From Clostridiales bacterium (GTDB lineage Bacteria; Bacillota; Clostridia; Christensenellales; Christensenellaceae), in contig DOMW01000046.1 in the NCBI GenBank assembly GCA_003510345.1, forward strand, positions 208 to 7,883: a DNA stretch of 7,676 nucleotides, in the 5' to 3' direction. A model generated the notes under the pieces. That model searched no databases and was not told the DNA's origin. It saw only the letters and a list, made by a program, of their open reading frames with translations. How positions within the stretch are numbered: the first letter of the stretch is position 1; every line of letters starts with the position of its first letter. The translations under genes and the position numbers were made by a program. Shown one piece after another: positions 1-4,017 of the stretch.

Positions 1-990
1 GAGCACGTTCTGCCCATAGCTGGAACGGAATTTCAGCCGCCCAAGGAGACGAACCAACTCCGGGTGCAACGAATGGATACCCACATCGAACACCGCTTGT
101 TCGCCCGCTTCCTTTATCTGCGTATCAACTTCCTTTTGCGCTTTATTGACCATTTCCTCAATACGCGCGGGATGGATTCTGCCGTCAACGATCAGTTTTT
201 CAAGCGCCAGCCGTGCAACTTCCCTTCTTACAGGGTCGAAGCCCGAAAGAATAACCGCCTCGGGCGTATCGTCTATAATGAGGTCGATGCCCGTCGCAGT
301 TTCAAGCGCCCGAATATTTCTTCCTTCCCTGCCGATTATCCTGCCCTTCATTTCATCGTTGGGCAGATTGACAACCGAAACCGTGCTCTCCGCGACATGA
401 TCCGCGGCACACTTTTGTATTGCGAGCGAAAGAATATTTCTGGCCTTTTTATCGGCCTCATCCTTCGCCTTTTGTTCAATATCACGCAGCATAACAGCCA
501 TATCATGCCTGGCTTCATGCTCCACCTTCTCAAGAAGCAACCCCTTCGCGTCTTCAATAGACATTCCGGAAATGCGCTCAAGCTGCTCGAGTTGCTGGCC
601 GTGAACAGCCTCCAGGTCTTCTTTGATCTTTGTGATCTCTTTAGACCTTTTTTCAAGCTGCTCTTCTTTCTGAGCAACATTGTCGTTCTTTCTGTCCAGC
701 GTCTCTTCCTTCTGAACCAATCTCTTTTCCGTCTTGTTGATCTCGTTACGTCTTTCTTTTACTTCTTTATCAAATTCATTTCTAAGCTTGTGAACCTCTT
801 CCTGTGCTTCGAGTACCGTTTCCTTCTTGATGACTTCCGCACGCTTTTGGGCGTCGTCTATCAATTTCTTTACAGAATCCTCCGCGCGGCCGATTTTCGA
901 CTCAGCGATATTGCGCCTGTAGTTGTAGCCTGCGAAAAGACCGGCCACAAGCGCCCCAACGCCTACGAGGATAGGAATAAGCACCTCCAC
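1..990 (-). CDS. rny: Ribonuclease Y, 3' part missing at the window edge
   Basis: Membrane-anchored endoribonuclease that starts bulk mRNA turnover in Firmicutes. The 330 codons visible read off the left edge without a stop; the family is about 520 residues long. Residues 3-21 form a single N-terminal membrane segment (LIPILVGVGALVAGLFAGY). Residues about 26-190 are a long charged Lys/Glu-rich coiled coil. A KH RNA-binding domain follows, with the GxxG-type motif GRIIGREGRNIRALE from residue 216. The sequence stops at LKFRSSYGQNVL, just before the catalytic HD domain, so the active-site His-Asp pair is outside the window. The start is GTG at 990: an in-frame TGA lies directly upstream (993-991), and GGAGG at 1002-998 is 7 nt away. 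An alternative GTG at 984 is possible but badly spaced. The gene has its own promoter and lies downstream of, and co-directional with, the HD-GYP regulator gene. Confidence 0.96.
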   Translation of the reverse strand, partial: MEVLIPILVGVGALVAGLFAGYNYRRNIAESKIGRAEDSVKKLIDDAQKRAEVIKKETVLEAQEEVHKLRNEFDKEVKERRNEINKTEKRLVQKEETLDRKNDNVAQKEEQLEKRSKEITKIKEDLEAVHGQQLEQLERISGMSIEDAKGLLLEKVEHEARHDMAVMLRDIEQKAKDEADKKARNILSLAIQKCAADHVAESTVSVVNLPNDEMKGRIIGREGRNIRALETATGIDLIIDDTPEAVILSGFDPVRREVARLALEKLIVDGRIHPARIEEMVNKAQKEVDTQIKEAGEQAVFDVGIHSLHPELVRLLGRLKFRSSYGQNVL

Positions 991-1073
991 TCATCCACCT
1001 CCGTTCTTAAATTTTCTGCATTATCATGCGGTTTATGGTAAATTTTTAATAACAAATATACCCTAATGAAACT

Positions 1074-1102
1074 ATTGTAACTTTTTTTTAACATATTGTC
1101 AA
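1074..1102 (-). promoter_or_regulatory. Sigma-A promoter of rny
   Basis: Reading the minus strand, a perfect -35 TTGACA (1102-1097) and a -10 TACAAT (1079-1074) are separated by 17 nt; the spacer contains an A8 run. Transcription would start near 1067, leaving a leader of about 76 nt before the GTG start. This is the best promoter match in the window and suggests that rny is expressed independently of the upstream regulator gene. Confidence 0.8.
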
Positions 1103-1303
1103 TTACAGAACTGAGCGGTTACCCCGGGCGGTAAAATCTGAACTTATCTAGGCATAGCCGTTGAAAAATCGATATTTGCCACCGGGTAGTTTCGACACCA
1201 CCGCCTACAAAAGAACCACAAAACGCGCGGCCTGCATTAATCAGCCGTCACTTAGCAGCAGAACAAATGAACTTCATGTTGGGTAAGCAGGTTTGCCGCC
1301 AGA
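1103..1303. other. Intergenic region between the HD-GYP regulator and the rny promoter
   Basis: About 200 bp with no open frame that I can support and no clear Rho-independent terminator for the regulator gene. It contains small GC-rich inverted repeats: TTACC/GGTAA around CCGGGC near 1119-1134, and a longer-range pairing on the minus strand between TACCCGG and CCGGGGTA, flanked by GCGGT and ACCGC. These could fold into an RNA element or act as a diffuse terminator. No known RNA family was recognised. Confidence 0.4.
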
Positions 1304-2470
1304 TTATTGGCTTTCGGTCTCCCAGCGCCATTCCATTGTGAACATAGCGCAGTCATCCGCCGCCTTTTGCGGCTGGCCAAAACCGAAAACAGGGTCTTGC
1401 GGCTCAAATGCGGCAGGGTTGAATTCTTTTTCGTGCAACAGGAAAATATCGGCTACCTTCGGATCGAAATGCGTGCCGCTTTCCTGCCGAATGATCTCGA
1501 CGGATTCCTCGTGGCTAAACGCCTTTTTATATGGCCGTTCGTTTGTCAGGGCGTCGTAGACGTCTACAATTGCCATAAGCCGCCCTTGCAGCGGAATACC
1601 GTCGCCATGCAAACCATACGGGTATCCGTTTCCATCCCATTTTTCATGATGGGTTCCGGCAAGCGTTTTCGCGTACTCTAAGAACGCGTTCTGCGTTGTG
1701 CTTCCCGCTATCCTCGTAATAATATCCACGCCCAGGGCGCAGTGATTTTTCATTTCCTCAAACTCTTTTTCCGTAAGGGGGCCGGGCTTCATCAATATTC
1801 TGTCTTTGATGGATATTTTTCCAACGTCGTGGAGCTGGGAGGACATCACAAACAAATCAATATCCCACTTCGATAATTCTTCTTCGTATACCCCATGCAT
1901 AACCAAAAAATCCACAAGCCTGCGAAGGTATTGCTGTGTTCTGTCGATATGCCCGCCCGTTACGCTGTCCCTGTGCTCTACCAGTTCCACTACGGCTTTC
2001 AGTATGGTGTTTTGCAGTTCCAATAATGTTCTGCTCTGCTGCTCTACCTTCACCTCAAGGGTGTGGCTGTAGCGGCGCAATTCCTCTTTCTGTTTTTCCA
2101 AAAGAAGGTGCAGATTTACCCGCTGGAGCAAAAGCTCGGGTGAAAACGGTTTGGCAATAAAGTCCACCGCGCCCAGGTTAAGCCCTTTCTCCTGGTCGGC
2201 AAGGCTTATTTTGGATGTCAGGAAAATAACGGGGATACTGGCGGTTTTTATTTCGCGTTTTAGTTTTACGATCACATCATAGCCGTTCATTTCCGGCATT
2301 TCGATGTCAAGCAAAATGAGATCCGGCATGGTGTCCTCAAGAATCTGAAACAGCGAAGCGCCGGACGACGCGGTAAGCACGTCGAATTTATCATTCAGCA
2401 TTGCTTTGGCGAAATTAAGAATTACTATGCTGTCGTCAACTACGACGATCTTTCCACCTGCGACATTCAA
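1304..2470 (-). CDS. Response regulator with REC and HD-GYP domains (RpfG-like c-di-GMP phosphodiesterase)
   Basis: A predicted two-component output protein that hydrolyses cyclic di-GMP when its receiver is phosphorylated. With the TTG start it has 388 residues. The REC domain (about 7-120) has acidic residues D12/D13, phospho-acceptor D55 in LLDIEMPEMNG, T85 and K107. A helical linker or coiled coil covers 121-155. The HD-GYP domain covers about 156-355: EHRDSVTGGHIDR (165-177), HD at 214-215, H243, HHEKWDGNGYPYG (274-286) and D303, so all metal-ligand motifs appear intact. There is no membrane segment, so it should be cytosolic. The start was chosen at TTG 2470 because a GGAAGGGG Shine-Dalgarno lies just upstream and the promoter -10 sits at 2500-2505. 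That leaves the longer GTG start at 2509 upstream of the expected transcript start. No partner histidine kinase is in the window. Whether it cleaves c-di-GMP or another cyclic dinucleotide is not decidable from sequence. Confidence 0.93.
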   Translation of the reverse strand: MNVAGGKIVVVDDSIVILNFAKAMLNDKFDVLTASSGASLFQILEDTMPDLILLDIEMPEMNGYDVIVKLKREIKTASIPVIFLTSKISLADQEKGLNLGAVDFIAKPFSPELLLQRVNLHLLLEKQKEELRRYSHTLEVKVEQQSRTLLELQNTILKAVVELVEHRDSVTGGHIDRTQQYLRRLVDFLVMHGVYEEELSKWDIDLFVMSSQLHDVGKISIKDRILMKPGPLTEKEFEEMKNHCALGVDIITRIAGSTTQNAFLEYAKTLAGTHHEKWDGNGYPYGLHGDGIPLQGRLMAIVDVYDALTNERPYKKAFSHEESVEIIRQESGTHFDPKVADIFLLHEKEFNPAAFEPQDPVFGFGQPQKAADDCAMFTMEWRWETESQ

Positions 2471-2499
2471 AGAGTATACACCCCTTCCCCAACGGCATA

Positions 2500-2528
2500 A
2501 TTGTAACACAGCGCTGGGCGAGTTTCAA
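2500..2528 (-). promoter_or_regulatory. Promoter of the HD-GYP response-regulator gene
   Basis: On the minus strand, -35 TTGAAA (2528-2523) and -10 TACAAT (2505-2500) are spaced by 17 nt. The predicted start is near 2493, about 23 nt before the TTG codon, with the purine-rich Shine-Dalgarno (2490-2481) at the front of the transcript. It lies in the divergent region shared with the merR-type gene. Confidence 0.7.
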
Positions 2529-2626
2529 CAATTTTTAGTAACCCTGTAATTATAATTTCGTGTATTTTCATAGCAAGTTTAGGGAAACATTCATGAAATG
2601 GCAGCCTAGCAGCGGAAAAATGATTG

Positions 2627-2645
2627 TGAAAACGTGCCGTTTTCA
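2627..2645. promoter_or_regulatory. Palindrome in the divergent intergenic region, candidate operator
   Basis: TGAAAACG and CGTTTTCA form perfect 8-bp arms around a 3-bp centre (TGC). A related shorter dyad, TTTTC-GTT-GAAAA, lies at 2660-2672 and overlaps the -35 box of the plus-strand regulator gene. The two centres are about 30 bp apart, close to three helical turns. Position and symmetry suggest a protein-binding site, perhaps for the MerR-type product, although MerR operators more often lie between -35 and -10. Confidence 0.4.
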
Positions 2646-2665
2646 AGCGAATGGATTGTTTTTCG

Positions 2666-2695
2666 TTGAAAATCGTGCTATGGTACAAGTAATAT
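2666..2695 (+). promoter_or_regulatory. Promoter of the MerR-family gene
   Basis: -35 TTGAAA (2666-2671) and -10 TAATAT (2690-2695) are separated by 18 bp. Expected transcript start is near 2702, giving a leader of about 27 nt that contains the GGGAGGG ribosome-binding site. The slightly long spacer is compatible with MerR-type control, which typically acts on 19-20 bp spacers, but does not prove it. Confidence 0.55.
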
Positions 2696-2728
2696 AAGTT
2701 ATGAAACCATATGATACCGGGAGGGTCT

Positions 2729-3553
2729 ATGCCGAACGAAAAATTATTTTCCGTGGGTGATTTCGCGAGTATGTCGCGTACGACCGTGGCGACATTGCAT
2801 CATTATGATAAAATAGGTCTGCTTTCTCCCGTGGCGCGGGGTATAAACAAATACCGCTACTATTCCGCCAGGCAGCTCGCGATGATCAATGCGATCAGCA
2901 CGTTGCATGGCCTGGGCGTGCCACTTGCTGAAATTAAAGTAATAAAAGATCAACGCACACCCGAACTGGCAAAAGAGCTGCTCATGATGCAGTTAGACCG
3001 CATCAATACAAAAATCAACGCCTGGCTCCACTCCAAAAAGCTTTTATTTAATTTACTCCGCGCGATCGAGACAGGCCTTGAAGCCGATACGGAGAACATC
3101 AAAATACAGTTTTGCCCCGCCGAGCAGATTATGCTGGGAACAATGAATGATTACAGCGGAAAGCGGCATGACTATGACGCGCTATACAGTTTTTACCATG
3201 ATATGCACGAGCAGGACCCGGAGCTCGACTTGAATTACGCGGTGTGGGGCATTTTCTCCAAGGAGCGGATACTGCGCGGCGACTGGACGTGGCCAGACCG
3301 TTATTATTTTTATAACCCGGATGGACAAGATCAGCGGCCTGCGGCGCTGTACGCGATCGGCCATATGCGCACCGGATACGGCGGCGGCTGTGAACTATAC
3401 GAACGGATGATCGCATATATTGACCAAAACGGTTTTGAAATATGCGGCGATACCTACGAGGAATATCCGCTCAATGAAATATGTATTACGAACGACCAAA
3501 ACTATCTGATGCGGGTCATGATTACCGTCTGTGAAAAGACACAAAAAACTTGA
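2729..3553 (+). CDS. MerR-family transcriptional activator with GyrI/BmrR-like effector domain
   Basis: A 274-residue DNA-binding regulator, likely ligand-responsive. The winged helix-turn-helix covers residues about 6-72, with family-typical blocks FSVGDFASMS, TLHHYDKIGLLSP and RYYSARQLAMINAISTLHGL. A dimerisation helix spans about 76-115. Residues about 123-268 resemble the GyrI-like/AraC effector-binding fold of BmrR: a hydrophobic, aromatic-rich domain with YAIGHMRTGYGGG (208-220), an acidic YEEYPLNE (243-250) and a final RVMITV strand. In BmrR such acidic residues help bind cationic drugs; the ligand here is unknown. It lacks a Cys-based metal-binding loop, so a metal sensor is unlikely. 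ATG 2729 is preferred over ATG 2711 because GGGAGGG (2719-2725) lies directly upstream, though with short spacing. The gene is transcribed divergently from the HD-GYP gene. No efflux pump or other usual target is adjacent, so it may control itself or a remote locus. Confidence 0.88.
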   Translation: MPNEKLFSVGDFASMSRTTVATLHHYDKIGLLSPVARGINKYRYYSARQLAMINAISTLHGLGVPLAEIKVIKDQRTPELAKELLMMQLDRINTKINAWLHSKKLLFNLLRAIETGLEADTENIKIQFCPAEQIMLGTMNDYSGKRHDYDALYSFYHDMHEQDPELDLNYAVWGIFSKERILRGDWTWPDRYYFYNPDGQDQRPAALYAIGHMRTGYGGGCELYERMIAYIDQNGFEICGDTYEEYPLNEICITNDQNYLMRVMITVCEKTQKT

Positions 3554-3592
3554 CTGCGCCCGTGGCACACTAAAAATACGGGTGTTGTTAAT
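3543..3592. terminator. Weak stem-loop after the MerR-family gene
   Basis: GCGCCCGT (3556-3563) pairs with ACGGGTGT (3578-3585), 8 bp including two G-U pairs, with a 14-nt loop. In the plus direction it starts 3 nt after the stop codon and is followed only by the weakly U-rich TTGTTAATAAA. In the minus direction a T6 run (3548-3543) follows after a 7-nt gap. It may therefore work poorly in both directions; neither is a textbook terminator. Confidence 0.3.
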
Positions 3593-3634
3593 AAATAGTA
3601 TAAATACATTTTGCTTTGTAAGATATTTTTTATT

Positions 3635-3676
3635 GCAGTTTCCGAAAAATAACCGACGATATTTCCCGGAAACTGC
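3635..3676. repeat. Inverted repeat with perfect 10-bp arms
   Basis: GCAGTTTCCG (3635-3644) and CGGAAACTGC (3667-3676) are exact reverse complements. Inside, after an AA/CC mismatch, AAATA (3647-3651) pairs with TATTT (3660-3664) around an 8-nt loop. The fold is stable on either strand. On the plus strand a T7 run occurs at 3689-3695, 12 nt beyond the stem, too far for a typical terminator. It could be a structured RNA element, a terminator variant or a binding site. Confidence 0.6.
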
Positions 3677-3719
3677 TATACAGCAAACTTTTTTTCTCGA
3701 TGTTAGTTACAATATCCAG

Positions 3720-3748
3720 CATATACCCTAATGTAACATGAGGGTCAA
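3720..3748 (-). promoter_or_regulatory. Promoter-like sequence inside the gap, reading toward the merR 3' end
   Basis: On the minus strand, TTGACC (3748-3743) and TATATG (3725-3720) are spaced by 17 nt. Phased A-tracts lie immediately upstream in the position of an UP element. Transcription would start near 3713 and run through the 10-bp inverted repeat toward the end of the plus-strand regulator gene. No coding sequence follows, so the product, if any, would be noncoding or antisense. Confidence 0.35.
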
Positions 3749-3755
3749 GGGCTTT

Positions 3756-3785
3756 TTGAAAATTATTGAAAAATATTGGAAATAA
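3756..3785. repeat. Three 10-bp phased A-tract units
   Basis: Consecutive units TTGAAAATTA, TTGAAAAATA and TTGGAAATAA place an A-run once per helical turn, the arrangement known to bend DNA intrinsically. They lie just upstream of the minus-strand promoter-like sequence at 3720-3748, at roughly -43 to -72 from its expected start. Confidence 0.5.
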
Positions 3786-3945
3786 ACTTTCGCACAGGTA
3801 TGCCAAAGTTTTATCGGATTGCAGCGTGCAGTACACAGTGGCAGCATACATAAGGCGATTATTCCACAAAAATGGAAAGTTATTGTCACGTCACACTCCA
3901 TGCGACAGCAGAAAAATGTTTTTAGCTTTTCTGTTAAACAGTAGT

Positions 3946-3973
3946 ATTATACCATATTTTGTATGCCGCACAA
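3946..3973 (-). promoter_or_regulatory. Extended -10 promoter-like sequence downstream of the peptidase gene
   Basis: On the minus strand, a perfect TATAAT (3951-3946) preceded by TGG forms an extended -10. A weak -35, TTGTGC (3973-3968), lies 16 nt upstream. It points into the gap and could drive an unannotated transcript or the doubtful 79-codon frame ending at 3630. AT-rich DNA yields such matches by chance, so support is limited. Confidence 0.3.
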
Positions 3974-4017
3974 CACCCTAAAAAGGAACAACAGCTCGGT
4001 CGTACCCATCACGTCGG

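Larger units (their letters stand above)
3554..4017. other. AT-rich intergenic region between two convergent genes
   Basis: 464 bp, clearly more AT-rich than the flanking genes. Short open frames exist, for example 79 codons on the minus strand at 3869-3630 from a TTG, but none has a good ribosome-binding site, recognisable motif or gene-like composition, so I call no gene. It holds a 10-bp-arm inverted repeat, three phased A-tracts and two minus-strand promoter-like sequences, listed separately. There is no clear terminator directly after the peptidase stop codon at 4018. Confidence 0.6.

Noticed and set aside
64..1041. A 325-codon plus-strand open frame
   Set aside because: It is antisense to rny, whose coiled-coil and KH motifs are unmistakable; the plus-strand product has no recognisable domain.
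1056..3733. 13-bp repeat ATATACCCTAATG found at 1056-1068 and 3721-3733
   Set aside because: A single exact 13-mer match is expected about once by chance in a window of this size, and the contexts differ.
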